A stretch of 64,000 bases of DNA from Acinetobacter sp. HY1485 (GCF_027568475.1 NZ_JANKZG010000004.1:186001-250000); one strand, 5' to 3'. Positions 47,002 to 57,315 are shown, numbered from the stretch's first letter. The notes: generated by a model not told the origin, from the sequence alone. Numbers and translations: made by a program.

Positions 47002-48697
47002 AATGTTGGTGTGCAATATGAATTTGTTTTAAGATGTATGTACTCATATTATTTGCCATTTCTTCTTTGGCATAAAAGACATCACCAATTTCATCAGCAC
47101 GAATCGCATCAGCTTCTTCTTTGTTTTCCGCACAAACTAAAACTTGAATTTGTGGATTAAGCTGTTTAGCAATATCAACAATACGATGAATATTGATTAA
47201 ATCCATGGGTGAAATGACGAGTAGGCGAGCATGCATAATATGCGCCTGAATTAAAACGCTGGGTTCGGTTGCGACACCACTGACAGCAGCAATTCCTTTT
47301 TCCCGTAAACCTTCAACAATTTCACGGTTTTCTTCAGCAATGACCACTTTAATATTTTGTTGCATCAAGGTTTGAGTAATGCGTCTACCTACTTCACCAT
47401 GCCCTACAATAACCACCTGATCACGCAAATAAGACTGGTCAACTTCATCAGGTAACATGGCAAGGGGATCGCCACTACGTTCTAATAAACGAGCGAGATG
47501 TGAGCGTGATTTAATCCATTTTTGTGTAGGTTCAATTGCAGAGAAAATAAAAGAATTGAGGGTAATAGAAAACAAAGCACCGGCTAAAATTAGATTTTGT
47601 GCTTCATTGCTAAGTAGCCCTAAAGACATACCTAATGCTGCCAAAATAAAAGAAAATTCTCCAATTTGGGCAAGGCTTGCACCTACTGTCAGCGCGGTAT
47701 TAATGGGGTATCTAAAAAATAATACCAAGCCCATCGCTGCTAAAGTTTTACCCAACATAATAATGCCAACAACCCCTAAAATATGCCAAGGTTGTTCAAT
47801 CAAAATTTTGGGGTCAAATAGCATTCCTACAGAAACAAAAAATAAAATAGAAAATACTTCACGTAAGGGTAAAGTTTCTTCTTCTGCGCGATGACTAAAA
47901 TCAGATTCTTTAACCACCATTCCTGCAAAAAATGCGCCTAATGCCATAGAAACACCAAAAACGGCATACGCACCATAGGCAATAGAAACAGCTGCTGCAA
48001 CCACAGTAAGTGTAAATAATTCACGAGAGCCTAATCGTGCAACAAACTGCATAATTAAAGGGACAACGCGTTTGCCTACAATCAGCATAAAGGCAATAAA
48101 GGCAGATACTTTAAGTAATGTAAGTAAAATAGTAATTAATAAAGATTGATCCGATGCAGGTGCTTTACCACCTAATAGCACTGCTGTTGCAGGTAATAGT
48201 ACAAGGACTAAAACCATGACTAAATCTTCAACAAGAAGCCAACCAACCGCAATTTTACCATTTACAGAATTAAGTAACCCACGGTCGCCTAATGCTTTAA
48301 GGAGTACTACTGTACTCGCACAAGATAAACTAAGACCAAAGACTAAACCGCTACCAAAAGACCATCCCCACCAAAAGCACATTGCGACCCCAAGTAAGGT
48401 TGCCACAATAATTTGCAAAATAGCGCCAGGCAGTGCAATGCGTTTTACCTCTAATAGGTCTTTTAATGAAAAGTGCATGCCCACACCAAACATTAAAAAC
48501 ATAACTCCGAGTTCTGCAAGTTGGTTGGCAAGCGTAATATCACCTACAACACCCGGTGTATTTGGACTAATGACAACACCTGCAACTAAATAGCCAACAA
48601 GGGGTGGAAGACGCAAACGCGCAGCTATATAGCCAAAAAACAAGGCAAGTCCAAAACCTACGGCAAGTAATACCAATAGGTCAATATCATGTGGCAC
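47000..48697 (-). CDS. CPA2 monovalent cation:proton antiporter with TrkA-N domain
   Basis: 565 aa. The first about 380 residues form 12-13 transmembrane segments with the CPA2 pattern (LVGYLVAGVVISPNTPG). The last about 150 residues are a Rossmann NAD-binding RCK/TrkA-N domain (VVIVGHGEVGRRITQTL, then PMDLINIHRIVDIAKQL). Matches the YbaL/KefB type of K+ or Na+/H+ antiporters. Ion and ligand are not known from sequence. Confidence 0.9.
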   Translation of the reverse strand: MPHDIDLLVLLAVGFGLALFFGYIAARLRLPPLVGYLVAGVVISPNTPGVVGDITLANQLAELGVMFLMFGVGMHFSLKDLLEVKRIALPGAILQIIVATLLGVAMCFWWGWSFGSGLVFGLSLSCASTVVLLKALGDRGLLNSVNGKIAVGWLLVEDLVMVLVLVLLPATAVLLGGKAPASDQSLLITILLTLLKVSAFIAFMLIVGKRVVPLIMQFVARLGSRELFTLTVVAAAVSIAYGAYAVFGVSMALGAFFAGMVVKESDFSHRAEEETLPLREVFSILFFVSVGMLFDPKILIEQPWHILGVVGIIMLGKTLAAMGLVLFFRYPINTALTVGASLAQIGEFSFILAALGMSLGLLSNEAQNLILAGALFSITLNSFIFSAIEPTQKWIKSRSHLARLLERSGDPLAMLPDEVDQSYLRDQVVIVGHGEVGRRITQTLMQQNIKVVIAEENREIVEGLREKGIAAVSGVATEPSVLIQAHIMHARLLVISPMDLINIHRIVDIAKQLNPQIQVLVCAENKEEADAIRADEIGDVFYAKEEMANNMSTYILKQIHIAHQH

Positions 48698-48735
48698 AGC
48701 AAATTCCTTATAAGGTAAGAACTTATCAATAGCAC

Positions 48736-48762
48736 AAAAAAAACGACCCCAAAAGGAGTCGC
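48736..48762 (-). terminator. rpmG terminator
   Basis: CGACCCC (48744-48750), loop AAAA, GGAGTCG (48755-48761), one G-U pair; eight T follow on the minus strand (A-run 48736-48743). Confidence 0.9.
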
Positions 48763-48780
48763 TTCTTTAAAGAACTAAAA

Positions 48781-48936
48781 TTATTTGATTTTAGCTTCTT
48801 TGAAAATTACGTGTTGACGGATTTTTGGATCAAATTTTTTGATTTCCATTTTTTCCGGCATAGTACGTTTGTTCTTCGTAGTAGTATAGAAATAACCTGT
48901 ACCTGCAGAAGAAACTAGGCGAATTTTATCACGCAT
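48781..48936 (-). CDS. rpmG: Ribosomal protein bL33
   Basis: 51 aa. Translation from ATG 48936 starts [20 protein letters not shown] and ends KEAKIK. It has no cysteines, so it is the zinc-independent (C-minus) form. Second gene of the rpmB-rpmG pair, 12 bases after rpmB. Confidence 0.97.
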
Positions 48937-48948
48937 GGCAAGGACTCC

Positions 48949-49185
48949 TTAGATCTTTTGGCCTTGAGCACGAAGATCAGCTACAACCTTTTCAATGCCC
49001 AATTTGTCGATGATACGCATACCTTTAGTGGTTAAACGAAGACGTACAAAACGCTTTTCGCTTTCTAACCAAAAACGGTGGTGGTGCAGGTTCGGCTCGA
49101 ACCGGCGTTTAGTTTTGTTGTTTGCGTGTGAGACGTTGTTACCAACGACTGGACGCTTGCCGGTAACTTGGCAAACCTTAGACAT
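48949..49185 (-). CDS. rpmB: Ribosomal protein bL28
   Basis: 78 aa from ATG 49185 ([20 protein letters not shown]), the standard start and length; the ORF upstream is not coding. Motifs include [20 protein letters not shown] and the C-terminal [11 protein letters not shown]. First gene of the rpmB-rpmG operon, which is often placed apart from the S10 cluster. Confidence 0.97.
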
Positions 49186-49467
49186 GGTGGAACTCCATTG
49201 ATTTAGCCAACAGCAAATCTGTGGCCAGTCATAAAACAAACAGATTGAATTTATTCAAGGGGCGTTTTATAGCAAAAATGCGATTAAAAGACAAGCGAAT
49301 TTAGATAAAACACAACACTAGACTGTGTAACAGCTCATGCCTTGATCATTTAATTCTAACTAAATTTTAAAAAAATTTAAAACCAAATGGAATTGATGGA
49401 TTTAAATATAGAGTAATTATTCTAATATATCTATAATAGCCTTTTATTTTGCTGGAAATGAAATTGA

Positions 49468-50142
49468 ATGGGACTTGCTAAGACCTCAAAAACGAAACAA
49501 CGGATCCTCAATATCAGTTTACAGCTATTTAATGAAAAAGGAGAGCGTTCGGTTACAACTAATCATATTGCAGCAGCACTGAGTATGAGTCCGGGCAATT
49601 TATACTATCACTACAGTAATAAGCAAGACATTATAAAAGCATTGATTGAGCAATATCAGCAGCAAACGTTAAGTCTGCTGCAACTTCCTCAAAATCGCAA
49701 CGTTACACCAAATGATAAAATACATTATTTTAAAATATTGAGTGAGCAACTTTGGAACTATCGTTTTTTACATCGAGATGTGTACCATTTAGTTGAAAAT
49801 CATCAAAGCTTCCAACAACAATCGAGTTTTTTTTCACAAAAGGTGATGCAACAGGTGCAATGCTTATATCAAGCTTTTGTAGATGCAGAACTTATGAAAA
49901 TGAATCCTTCAGAAATTCAGGCATTAATTATTAATAGTTGGATTGTACTGACGAATTGGACAAATTTTTTATTTATGTCTGGACATATCACCGAACAAAG
50001 CCAATTGAATGAGAAATGGAAGCTTTTAGCACTTAGACAGCTTATTTTTTTAGAGTCGCCTTATTTACTTGGAGAAAGTAAAACGGCTTGCCAAGCACTA
50101 CTTGAATCTATGGAGGAAGTAGATTTGTTTAGCCCTGTATAA
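49468..50142 (+). CDS. TetR-family transcriptional regulator
   Basis: 224 aa. N-terminal HTH (about residues 10-55) with VTTNHIAAALSMSPGNLYYH, the classical TetR recognition helix. The C-terminal ligand domain has no recognisable family. 228 bases upstream separate it from rpmB on the other strand. Start ATG 49468 follows AAATG GAA-type sequence with no strong ribosome site. Target genes unknown; the next gene, purU, is in the same direction with a 76-base gap. Confidence 0.87.
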   Translation: MGLAKTSKTKQRILNISLQLFNEKGERSVTTNHIAAALSMSPGNLYYHYSNKQDIIKALIEQYQQQTLSLLQLPQNRNVTPNDKIHYFKILSEQLWNYRFLHRDVYHLVENHQSFQQQSSFFSQKVMQQVQCLYQAFVDAELMKMNPSEIQALIINSWIVLTNWTNFLFMSGHITEQSQLNEKWKLLALRQLIFLESPYLLGESKTACQALLESMEEVDLFSPV

Positions 50143-50218
50143 CCCAAATAGGACTGTGCAAAAAATAAAAAATGAGTAAAATGTTGAGCTAGATTTTTTT
50201 ATAAACAATTAGAGCAAG

Positions 50219-51085
50219 ATGAATATGACGACCGCCAATACAGCACGTTTATTAATTACGTGCGAAGACAAGCCTGGTATCGTACAAGCTGTATCAAGTT
50301 TTCTGTATCATCAAGGGGCAAATATTACAGCACTTGACCAATATGCAACAGAAGCGCAGGGCGGGCGTTATTTCATGCGTGTTGAGTTTGAGTTAGAACA
50401 TTTACAAGCGCGTAAAGAAGCATTATTACAAACATTCGATACCAATGTCGCACATCGCTATAACATGCAATGGCATATTTCTTCAGTAAGCGATATCAAA
50501 AAAGTGGGTATCTTAGTTTCTAAAGTAGACCATGCTTTATTAGAATTATTATGGCGTCATGCACGTGGCTCATTACCATGTGAAATTACGCATGTCGTTT
50601 CAAATCACGACACATTGCGTGAGTCTGTTGAGAATTTTGGTATCCCATTTACCGTTGTGCCTGTAAATAAAGACAACAAGCCAGAAGCAGAAGCGCAAAT
50701 TAATGAAATTATGCAAGGCAATGATGTACTTGTTCTAGCACGTTATATGCAAATTCTAAGTGAAGACTTTGTATCAAAATGGCCAATGCAAGTGATCAAT
50801 ATTCACCACTCATTTTTACCTGCATTTGTGGGTGCAAATCCATATAAGCAAGCGCACGAAAAAGGCGTTAAGCTGATTGGTGCAACAGCCCATTATGTAA
50901 CAGCCGATTTAGATCAAGGGCCAATTATTGAACAAGATGTAGAACGTGTTAGCCATAAAAATAGTGTAGAAGAGCTACGTGAGTTAGGCGAAGATGTTGA
51001 GCGTAATGTTCTAGCGCGCGCGGTCAAATGGCACTTAGAAGATCGTGTTATTGTTGATGGTACAAAAACAGTCGTATTTCAATAA
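50219..51085 (+). CDS. purU: Formyltetrahydrofolate deformylase
   Basis: Hydrolyses 10-formyl-THF to THF and formate, balancing one-carbon units for purine and methionine synthesis. 288 aa. N-terminal ACT domain (LLITCEDKPGIVQAVSSFL, near residues 11-29) and C-terminal formyltransferase-like domain. Catalytic motif INIHHSFLPAF near 200; ADLDQGPIIEQD near 230. ATG 50219 is preferred; ATG 50225 in frame. Terminator follows. Confidence 0.96.
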   Translation: MNMTTANTARLLITCEDKPGIVQAVSSFLYHQGANITALDQYATEAQGGRYFMRVEFELEHLQARKEALLQTFDTNVAHRYNMQWHISSVSDIKKVGILVSKVDHALLELLWRHARGSLPCEITHVVSNHDTLRESVENFGIPFTVVPVNKDNKPEAEAQINEIMQGNDVLVLARYMQILSEDFVSKWPMQVINIHHSFLPAFVGANPYKQAHEKGVKLIGATAHYVTADLDQGPIIEQDVERVSHKNSVEELRELGEDVERNVLARAVKWHLEDRVIVDGTKTVVFQ

Positions 51086-51115
51086 AAAAAAGGCATGTTA
51101 AACATGCCTTTTTTT
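51084..51115. terminator. Bidirectional terminator between purU and engB
   Basis: GGCATG (51092-51097), loop TTAAA, CATGCC (51103-51108), with A- and T-runs on both sides. Serves the convergent purU and engB genes. Confidence 0.93.
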
Positions 51116-51899
51116 AATCTTCTTCAACTATATCATCATCAGATGCTTCAGGAATTAAACTGATATCAATTGCTTGAGCATTTTCATCAAGTGTATAGTG
51201 TAAACGCCCTGCCATGACACTTGCTAATTCTTCTAAGCCTTGCTTATTTAAAGAAGAAAATAGCTGAATAGAAAACGCCATCTTTAGTTTCTTTAATGAC
51301 TGCTTAACTTCAAGTAATACCTTATGGGCAGGACCACGGTTTAACTTATCTGATTTGGTTAATAAAATGTGAACAAAAAGCTTACGTGAGTGAGCCCATT
51401 CAAGCATCATCAAATCGAAATGCTGTAATGGATGACGAATATCCATCAACAACACAAGCCCTTGCAAACTTTGGCGATGTATTAAATAATTTTCTAACTC
51501 TTTTTGCCAAACGCGCTTCATCTCCTCGGGTACAGCCGCATAACCATAACCTGGCAAATCCACTAAACGCTGATGTGGATTACCTAAGCTAAAGAAGTTA
51601 AGCATTTGCGTACGACCCGGTTTTTTAGAGGCACGGGCAAGCTGTTTTTGATTGGTTAAGGCATTAATTGCACTTGATTTACCTGCATTAGAACGCCCTG
51701 CAAAAGCGATTTCATAACCTGTATCTTCAACACAAATAGACAGCTTTGGTGCACTCATTAAAAATTCAGCTTGTCTGAGCCAGTTTAAACTTTGATGGGC
51801 ATATTGAGTTAAAGCTGGGTTTTCCTTTTTTTCATAACTAATTTTTTGTTTCGGAGCTAGCTTTGCTTTCGTATCTTTAGATTTTGCATAGCGATGCAT
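51114..51899 (-). CDS. engB: Ribosome-biogenesis GTPase EngB/YsxC
   Basis: GTPase needed for 50S assembly. From ATG 51899 it is 261 aa; an ATG at 51947 would add a hydrophobic 16-residue extension with no ribosome site, so I prefer the shorter form. G1 GRSNAGKS at 68-75, switch region SKKPGRTQMLNFF, G3 DLPGYGYA, G4 TKSDKL. Basic N-terminus and an acidic C-terminal tail are usual. Divergent from the S10 operon with 310 bases between. Confidence 0.93.
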   Translation of the reverse strand: MHRYAKSKDTKAKLAPKQKISYEKKENPALTQYAHQSLNWLRQAEFLMSAPKLSICVEDTGYEIAFAGRSNAGKSSAINALTNQKQLARASKKPGRTQMLNFFSLGNPHQRLVDLPGYGYAAVPEEMKRVWQKELENYLIHRQSLQGLVLLMDIRHPLQHFDLMMLEWAHSRKLFVHILLTKSDKLNRGPAHKVLLEVKQSLKKLKMAFSIQLFSSLNKQGLEELASVMAGRLHYTLDENAQAIDISLIPEASDDDIVEED

Positions 51900-52005
51900 A
51901 AAAATCACGCCAAATATAAAATTTAAAGATAAGTATAAAGCAAGCATCTAGCGCTGTGAAATGTACAAGCAAATTTAACAAAATAAAATTAAGTCAAAAA
52001 TAACT

Positions 52006-52034
52006 TTGCGTAACGATTAAACAATGGTTATAAT
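52006..52034 (+). promoter_or_regulatory. S10 operon promoter
   Basis: -35 TTGCGT (52006-52011), 17-base spacer, perfect -10 TATAAT (52029-52034). Start expected near 52041. Strong sigma-70 match. Confidence 0.85.
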
Positions 52035-52040
52035 AAGTGA

Positions 52041-52209
52041 CCCCTAATTAAGGGGAAATTGCTCACGATAAATTCGAGTAATTTTATCGTTACAGTCGTG
52101 GCATCGATCACGACCTTAGTGATTTTCACTGCCCTTGACACTTACCAATTTAATAGGTGAGATGCGTCATGGGTGATTCTTTACATATTTTGGCTTGGAG
52201 TTTACTGGT
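52041..52209 (+). promoter_or_regulatory. Structured leader of the S10 operon
   Basis: About 170 nt before rpsJ with several stems: CCCCT/AGGGG (52041-52055), ACGATAAA/TTTATCGT, GTCGTG/CACGAC and AGTG/CACT, in order. In E. coli the S10 leader binds L4 to regulate the operon; whether this one does is inference, since the hairpins differ. No leader ORF is obvious. Confidence 0.55.
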
Positions 52210-52521
52210 ATGTCTAACCAGAGAATCCGTATCCGTCTTAAGTCTTTTGATCATCGTTTAATTGATCAATCTGCTCAAGAGATCGTAGAAACAGCAAAGC
52301 GTACTGGCGCACAAGTGTGTGGTCCAATCCCGATGCCTACTCGCATCGAACGCTTCAACGTTCTGACTTCACCGCACGTAAACAAAGACGCGCGTGACCA
52401 GTACGAAATCCGCACCTACAAACGTTTGATCGATATCGTTCAACCAACAGACAAAACTGTTGATGCATTGATGAAATTAGATCTAGCAGCTGGTGTTGAT
52501 GTTCAGATCGCATTGGGATAA
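52210..52521 (+). CDS. rpsJ: Ribosomal protein uS10
   Basis: 103 aa from ATG 52210 ([20 protein letters not shown]), the universal start; an in-frame upstream ATG at 52195 is not used in the family. Ends VDVQIALG. Besides 30S assembly S10 (NusE) acts in transcription antitermination. First gene of the S10 operon. Confidence 0.98.
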
Positions 52522-52528
52522 GGCTTGT

Positions 52529-52556
52529 CGGTTGATTAACTTAGTTAATCAAGCCG
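52529..52556 (+). terminator. Intercistronic hairpin rpsJ-rplC (partial terminator)
   Basis: TTGATTAAC (52532-52540) pairs with GTTAATCAA (52544-52552), loop TTA, extended by CGG/CCG across one bulge. It is followed by CATTTTAAG, a short T-run. It may attenuate or stabilise rather than end transcription. Confidence 0.55.
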
Positions 52557-52577
52557 CATTTTAAGAGGTTTACACAC

Positions 52578-53216
52578 ATGGCTATTGGTTTAGTCGGTCG
52601 TAAGTGCGGTATGACCCGTATCTTTACAGAAGCCGGCGTTTCTGTGCCAGTTACAGTGATCGAAGTTGATCCAAACCGTATCACTCAAATTAAAACACTT
52701 GAAACAGATGGCTACCAAGCTATTCAAGTGACAACTGGCGAACGTCGCGAATCACGCGTTACAAACGCACAAAAAGGTCATTTTGCTAAAGCTGGCGTTG
52801 CTGCTGGTCGTTTAGTAAAAGAATTCCGTGTAACGGAAGCTGATCTTGAAGGTCGTGAAATTGGCGGAACTATCGGTGTTGATTTGTTTGCAGAAGGTCA
52901 AATTGTTGACGTAACTGGACAATCAAAAGGTAAAGGTTTCCAAGGTGGTGTTAAGCGTTGGAATTTCCGTACGCAAGACGCAACACACGGTAACTCTGTA
53001 TCTCACCGTGCTTTAGGTTCTACAGGTCAAAACCAAACACCTGGTCGCGTATTCAAAGGCAAAAAAATGCCTGGTCACTTAGGTGATGATCGCGTAACAG
53101 TTCAAGGTCTTGAAATTGTATCTATCGACGCAGAACGTTCAGTTCTTGTTGTTAAAGGTGCTATTCCTGGTTCAACTGGTGGCGACGTTATCGTTCGTCC
53201 TACTATTAAGGCCTGA
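52578..53216 (+). CDS. rplC: Ribosomal protein uL3
   Basis: 212 aa. Starts [16 protein letters not shown]. The [16 protein letters not shown] block carries the glutamine that PrmB methylates in E. coli L3. Early assembly protein of the 50S subunit near the peptidyl transferase centre. Next gene starts 11 bases on. Confidence 0.98.
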   Translation: MAIGLVGRKCGMTRIFTEAGVSVPVTVIEVDPNRITQIKTLETDGYQAIQVTTGERRESRVTNAQKGHFAKAGVAAGRLVKEFRVTEADLEGREIGGTIGVDLFAEGQIVDVTGQSKGKGFQGGVKRWNFRTQDATHGNSVSHRALGSTGQNQTPGRVFKGKKMPGHLGDDRVTVQGLEIVSIDAERSVLVVKGAIPGSTGGDVIVRPTIKA

Positions 53217-53227
53217 GGGGAAATAAC

Positions 53228-53830
53228 GTGAATTTAAATACTGTTTCCGGCTCTGCTGTTGAATTATCTGAAGTTGCTTTCGGACGTGAATTTAACGAAG
53301 CTCTTGTACACCAAGTGGTTACTGCTTACTTAGCAGGCGGCCGTCAAGGTTCAAAAGCTCAAAAATCACGTGGTGAAGTATCTGGCGGTGGTAAAAAGCC
53401 ATTCCGTCAAAAAGGTACTGGCCGTGCTCGTGCTGGTTCTATTCGTAGCCCAATCTGGGTTGGCGGTGGTAAAACATTTGCTGCTCGTCCACAAGACTGG
53501 TCTCAAAAAGTTAACCGTAAGATGTACCGCGGTGCGATGCAATGTATCTTAGCTGAACTTGTTCGCCAAGATCGTTTAGTATTAGTTGAAGACGTTCAAG
53601 TGTCTGCACCTAAAACTAAAGAATTGCTTGCAAAACTTAACGAATTAAACGCACCACGTGCATTGATCGTAACAGAAGCTGTAGAAGAGAACTTATATCT
53701 TGCAGCACGCAATATTCCACACGTTGATGTGGTAGATGCAACTGCTATCGATCCTGTAAGCTTGATCGCGTTTGATAAAGTTGTCATGTCTGTAGCTGCT
53801 GCTAAGAAAATTGAGGTAGAACTCGGATGA
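53228..53830 (+). CDS. rplD: Ribosomal protein uL4
   Basis: 200 aa. Starts GTG 53228 ([18 protein letters not shown]). The extended loop [20 protein letters not shown], which lines the exit tunnel, is intact. In E. coli L4 also represses its own operon by acting on the S10 leader. Ends overlapping the rplW start by four bases. Confidence 0.98.
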   Translation: MNLNTVSGSAVELSEVAFGREFNEALVHQVVTAYLAGGRQGSKAQKSRGEVSGGGKKPFRQKGTGRARAGSIRSPIWVGGGKTFAARPQDWSQKVNRKMYRGAMQCILAELVRQDRLVLVEDVQVSAPKTKELLAKLNELNAPRALIVTEAVEENLYLAARNIPHVDVVDATAIDPVSLIAFDKVVMSVAAAKKIEVELG

Positions 53831-54147
53831 ACAACGAACGTATCTATCAAGTCCTACGTGGACCAGTATTCTCAGAAAAAGCACAAGTTTTAGGCGAAAC
53901 TGCTGGCGTTCAAGTATTTAAAGTAGACATCAGTGCTACTAAGCTTGAAGTTAAAAAAGCAGTTGAGCAACTTTTTGGTGTTCAAGTTGTTAAAGTAAAC
54001 ACAACGATCACTAAGGGTAAAACAAAACGCTTTGGTAAGACATTAGGACGTCGTTCTGATGTTAAAAAAGCATACGTCACCCTGAAAGCTGGCCAAGATG
54101 TTGAAATGGCTGACTTGGGCGATACCGCTGAAAACGCAGCGGAATAA
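53827..54147 (+). CDS. rplW: Ribosomal protein uL23
   Basis: 106 aa. Starts [20 protein letters not shown]. Sits at the exit of the tunnel and docks trigger factor and SRP. ATGA overlap with rplD; 11-base gap before rplB. Confidence 0.97.
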   Translation: MNNERIYQVLRGPVFSEKAQVLGETAGVQVFKVDISATKLEVKKAVEQLFGVQVVKVNTTITKGKTKRFGKTLGRRSDVKKAYVTLKAGQDVEMADLGDTAENAAE

Positions 54148-54158
54148 GGACGAGAATT

Positions 54159-54983
54159 ATGCCTATTCAAAAATGTAAGCCAACGTCTCCAGGACGTCGC
54201 TTTGTAGAAAAAGTGGTTCATAACCACCTTCACAAAGGTCGCCCGTTTGCAGCGTTGGTTGAAGCAAAAAAACGTACAGGTGGTCGTAACAACAACGGTC
54301 ACATTACCACTCGCCACGTTGGTGGTGGTCATAAGCAGCATTACCGTATTGTTGACTTTAAACGCAACAAAGATGGTATTCCTGCAACTGTAGAACGTAT
54401 TGAGTACGATCCTAACCGTACAGCACACATTGCTTTGTTAAAGTATGCTGACGGCGAACGTCGTTACATCATCGCGCCTAAAGGCTTACGTGCTGGTGAT
54501 AAAGTACAATCTGGTAACGATGCACCAATTCGTCCAGGTAACTGCTTACCACTTCGCAACATGCCAATCGGTTCTACACTACACAATCTTGAGCTTAAAA
54601 TTGGTAAAGGCGCGCAATTAGCACGTTCTGCTGGTACTTCAGTTCAATTATTGGGTCGTGATGGTTCTTATGCAATTATTCGTCTTCGTTCAGGCGAAAT
54701 GCGTAAAGTTCATGTTGAATGCCGTGCAGTAATTGGTGAAGTTTCTAACCAAGAAAACAACCTTCGCTCATTAGGTAAAGCGGGTGCTTCTCGCTGGCGT
54801 GGTGTTCGTCCTACCGTACGTGGTATGGCAATGAACCCAGTTGATCACCCACATGGTGGTGGTGAAGGGCGTAATAAAGGTATTCAACCTGTAAGCCCAT
54901 GGGGTCAAAAAGCTAAAGGGTACAAAACACGTACCAACAAGCGTACGACTAAGATGATTATTCGCGACCGTCGCGTTAAGTAA
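54159..54983 (+). CDS. rplB: Ribosomal protein uL2
   Basis: 274 aa. Starts [20 protein letters not shown]. The conserved [12 protein letters not shown] loop with the key histidine near residue 229 is present. Needed for subunit association and peptidyl transfer. Confidence 0.98.
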   Translation: MPIQKCKPTSPGRRFVEKVVHNHLHKGRPFAALVEAKKRTGGRNNNGHITTRHVGGGHKQHYRIVDFKRNKDGIPATVERIEYDPNRTAHIALLKYADGERRYIIAPKGLRAGDKVQSGNDAPIRPGNCLPLRNMPIGSTLHNLELKIGKGAQLARSAGTSVQLLGRDGSYAIIRLRSGEMRKVHVECRAVIGEVSNQENNLRSLGKAGASRWRGVRPTVRGMAMNPVDHPHGGGEGRNKGIQPVSPWGQKAKGYKTRTNKRTTKMIIRDRRVK

Positions 54984-55003
54984 CAAGTAAAGGAATCTGA
55001 CTA

Positions 55004-55279
55004 ATGCCTCGTTCATTGAAAAAAGGCCCATTCGTCGATGCGCACTTGTTCGCTAAGATTGAAGCGGCTGTTGCTAGTAACTCTCGCAAGCCGATTAAAA
55101 CTTGGTCTCGTCGTTCGATGATCCTCCCAGACTTTGTTGGTTTAACAATTTCTGTTCATAATGGCCGTAACCATGTACCAGTAATCGTATCTGAGCATAT
55201 GGTTGGTCATAAACTCGGTGAATTCGCGCCAACTCGTACCTATCGTGGTCACGGTGTTGATAAGAAGTCTAAACGTTAA
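55004..55279 (+). CDS. rpsS: Ribosomal protein uS19
   Basis: 91 aa. Starts [20 protein letters not shown]. Contacts A-site tRNA region with S13. AAAGGAATC precedes the ATG. Part of the S10 operon. Confidence 0.97.
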   Translation: MPRSLKKGPFVDAHLFAKIEAAVASNSRKPIKTWSRRSMILPDFVGLTISVHNGRNHVPVIVSEHMVGHKLGEFAPTRTYRGHGVDKKSKR

Positions 55280-55291
55280 TAGGTGCTAATC

Positions 55292-55621
55292 ATGGAAGTA
55301 ACTGCTAAATTACGCGGTGCCGCCATTTCGGCACAAAAAACACGTTTGGTCGCTGATCAAATCCGTGGTAAATCGATTGCACGTGCACTCGACATTCTAA
55401 ACTTCAGCAATAAAAAAGCAGCTGTGCTTGTTAAAAAAGCATTAGAATCTGCAATTGCAAATGCTGAACACAACAACAGTTTAGATGTTGATGACCTAAA
55501 AGTAACAACGATTTTCGTTGATGAAGGTGTGAGCCTTAAGCGCATCATGCCTCGTGCAAAAGGTCGTGCGGATCGTATCACTAAGCGTACTTGTCACATT
55601 ACCGTTAAGGTAGGAGTTTGA
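55292..55621 (+). CDS. rplV: Ribosomal protein uL22
   Basis: 109 aa from ATG 55292 ([20 protein letters not shown]); the frame opens at 55283 but MLI is not a family start. The tunnel-lining beta hairpin [16 protein letters not shown], where macrolide resistance changes occur in other bacteria, looks wild type. Confidence 0.97.
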   Translation: MEVTAKLRGAAISAQKTRLVADQIRGKSIARALDILNFSNKKAAVLVKKALESAIANAEHNNSLDVDDLKVTTIFVDEGVSLKRIMPRAKGRADRITKRTCHITVKVGV

Positions 55622-55622
55622 T

Positions 55623-56375
55623 ATGGGTCAGAAGGTTCATCCAATCGGTATCCGCCTAGGTGTCGTGAAACGTCACAATGCTAACTGGTATGCGAATCCG
55701 AAACAATATTCTGAATATTTACTAAAAGATCTTCAAGTTCGTGAGTTTTTAACTAAAAAACTTAAGAATGCGATGGTAAGTAAAATTCTTATCGAGCGTC
55801 CAACAGGCGCTGCTAAAGTAACAATTAGCACTGCTCGTCCTGGTATCGTAATCGGTAAAAAAGGCGAAGACATTGAGAAATTACAGCGTGAACTTACCAC
55901 TATCATGGGTGTTCCTGCGCAAGTAAGTATCAATGAAATCGATCGTCCAGACTTAGACGCGCGTTTAGTTGCTGATGCAATTGCATCACAATTAGAAAAG
56001 CGTGTAATGTTCCGTCGTGCTATGAAGCGTGCGGTACAAAACACAATGCGTGCTGGTGCTAAAGGTATCAAAGTTGAAGTTTCTGGTCGTCTAGGTGGTG
56101 CAGAAATCGCACGTACAGAATGGTATCGTGAAGGTCGTGTACCTTTGCATACACTTCGTGCTGATATTGATTATGCATCAGTTCGCGCAGAAACTACTTA
56201 CGGTACGATTGGCGTAAAAGTTTGGATTTTCCGCGGTGAAATCTTAGGTGGCATGAAACAAGTCATGAACCCAGCACCACAAGAAGAACGTCCAGCTAAA
56301 CGTGGTCGTGGTCGTGGTGAAGGTCAAGAGCGTCGTGGTCGTCGCAATGATCGTTCTGCTGATAAAGGAGAATAA
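55623..56375 (+). CDS. rpsC: Ribosomal protein uS3
   Basis: 250 aa. Starts [22 protein letters not shown] domain [15 protein letters not shown] near residue 78. A C-terminal Arg/Gly-rich tail (about residues 225-250) is longer than E. coli S3 (233 aa). One base after rplV's stop. Confidence 0.98.
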   Translation: MGQKVHPIGIRLGVVKRHNANWYANPKQYSEYLLKDLQVREFLTKKLKNAMVSKILIERPTGAAKVTISTARPGIVIGKKGEDIEKLQRELTTIMGVPAQVSINEIDRPDLDARLVADAIASQLEKRVMFRRAMKRAVQNTMRAGAKGIKVEVSGRLGGAEIARTEWYREGRVPLHTLRADIDYASVRAETTYGTIGVKVWIFRGEILGGMKQVMNPAPQEERPAKRGRGRGEGQERRGRRNDRSADKGE

Positions 56376-56378
56376 TTC

Positions 56379-56792
56379 ATGTTGCAACCTAAACGTACTA
56401 AATTCCGTAAGGTGCAAAAAGGCCGTAACACTGGTCTAGCACACCGCGGAAGCACAGTATCATTTGGTACTATTGCACTTAAATCTGTAGAGCGTGGTCG
56501 CATGACTGCTCGTCAGATCGAGGCTGCGCGTCGTACTATTAGCCGTCGTGTTAAACGTGGTGGTAAAATCTACATTCGCGTATTTCCAGATAAGCCAATT
56601 ACTCAAAAGCCTTTAGAAGTGCGTATGGGTAAAGGTAAAGGTAGTGTAGAATACTGGGTTTGCGAAATCAAACCAGGTAAGATCCTTTACGAAATGGAAG
56701 GTGTAAACGAAGAATTAGCACGTGAAGCATTCACGCTAGCGGCTGCTAAACTTCCGTTTAAAACCACTATCGTGACTCGGACGGTAATGTAA
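56379..56792 (+). CDS. rplP: Ribosomal protein uL16
   Basis: 137 aa. Starts [20 protein letters not shown]. The arginine hydroxylated by RoxA/YcfD in E. coli is in the [12 protein letters not shown] region. Shares its last base with the start of rpmC. Confidence 0.98.
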   Translation: MLQPKRTKFRKVQKGRNTGLAHRGSTVSFGTIALKSVERGRMTARQIEAARRTISRRVKRGGKIYIRVFPDKPITQKPLEVRMGKGKGSVEYWVCEIKPGKILYEMEGVNEELAREAFTLAAAKLPFKTTIVTRTVM

Positions 56793-56989
56793 TGAAAACT
56801 AAAGATCTACGTGAAAAGTCGGTAGAAGAGTTGACAGCTTTGCTTGATGAGCAACAGCTTAACCAATTCCGTCTTCGTATGGCTAAAGCAACTGGTCAAT
56901 TAGGTAAAACGCACGAAGTGCAAACTACTCGAAAGGCAATTGCTCGTATTAAGACACTCCTTACCGAAAAACAGGGGAACGGACAATGA
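56792..56989 (+). CDS. rpmC: Ribosomal protein uL29
   Basis: 65 aa. Starts [20 protein letters not shown]; two-helix protein. One-base overlap with rplP and four-base overlap with rpsQ show tight coupling. Confidence 0.97.
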   Translation: MKTKDLREKSVEELTALLDEQQLNQFRLRMAKATGQLGKTHEVQTTRKAIARIKTLLTEKQGNGQ

Positions 56990-57243
56990 GTGAACAAACA
57001 GTCCGCACGTTGACTGGTAAAGTTGTAAGCGACAAAATGGATAAATCTATTGTTGTGCTTATTGAACGCCAAGTTCAACACCCGTTGTATGGCAAGTTAA
57101 TTCGCCGTTCAACAAAATTACACGCTCATGATGAGAACAACACTGCTAAAACTGGTGATGTTGTGACCATTAAAGAAAGCCGCCCAATTTCTAAAACTAA
57201 AGCTTGGACTTTAGTGGAAGTAGTTGCAGCAGCTGCTGAGTAA
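56986..57243 (+). CDS. rpsQ: Ribosomal protein uS17
   Basis: 85 aa. Starts [22 protein letters not shown] fold. Last gene of the S10 operon by E. coli convention; a 91-base gap with a long hairpin follows before rplN. Confidence 0.97.
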   Translation: MSEQTVRTLTGKVVSDKMDKSIVVLIERQVQHPLYGKLIRRSTKLHAHDENNTAKTGDVVTIKESRPISKTKAWTLVEVVAAAAE

Positions 57244-57258
57244 TTAGACGTTCTTGTT

Positions 57259-57315
57259 GCATCATCGGTCGATTTCGAGTACGCTATGTGCTTTTGAAAT
57301 TGTGACCGGTGATGC
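57259..57315 (+). other. Long hairpin between rpsQ and rplN
   Basis: GCATCATCGGTC (57259-57270) pairs with GACCGGTGATGC (57304-57315), 12 bp with one T-G pair. An inner stem GATTTC (57271-57276) pairs with GAAATT (57296-57301); two bases bulge. Loop of 19 nt at 57277-57295. No T-tract follows. It marks the S10/spc junction. It may be an RNA processing or regulatory element. Confidence 0.7.

Noticed and set aside
51900..51947. N-terminal extension of EngB from ATG 51947
   Set aside because: It would add a hydrophobic 16-residue stretch to a cytosolic GTPase and has no ribosome site.
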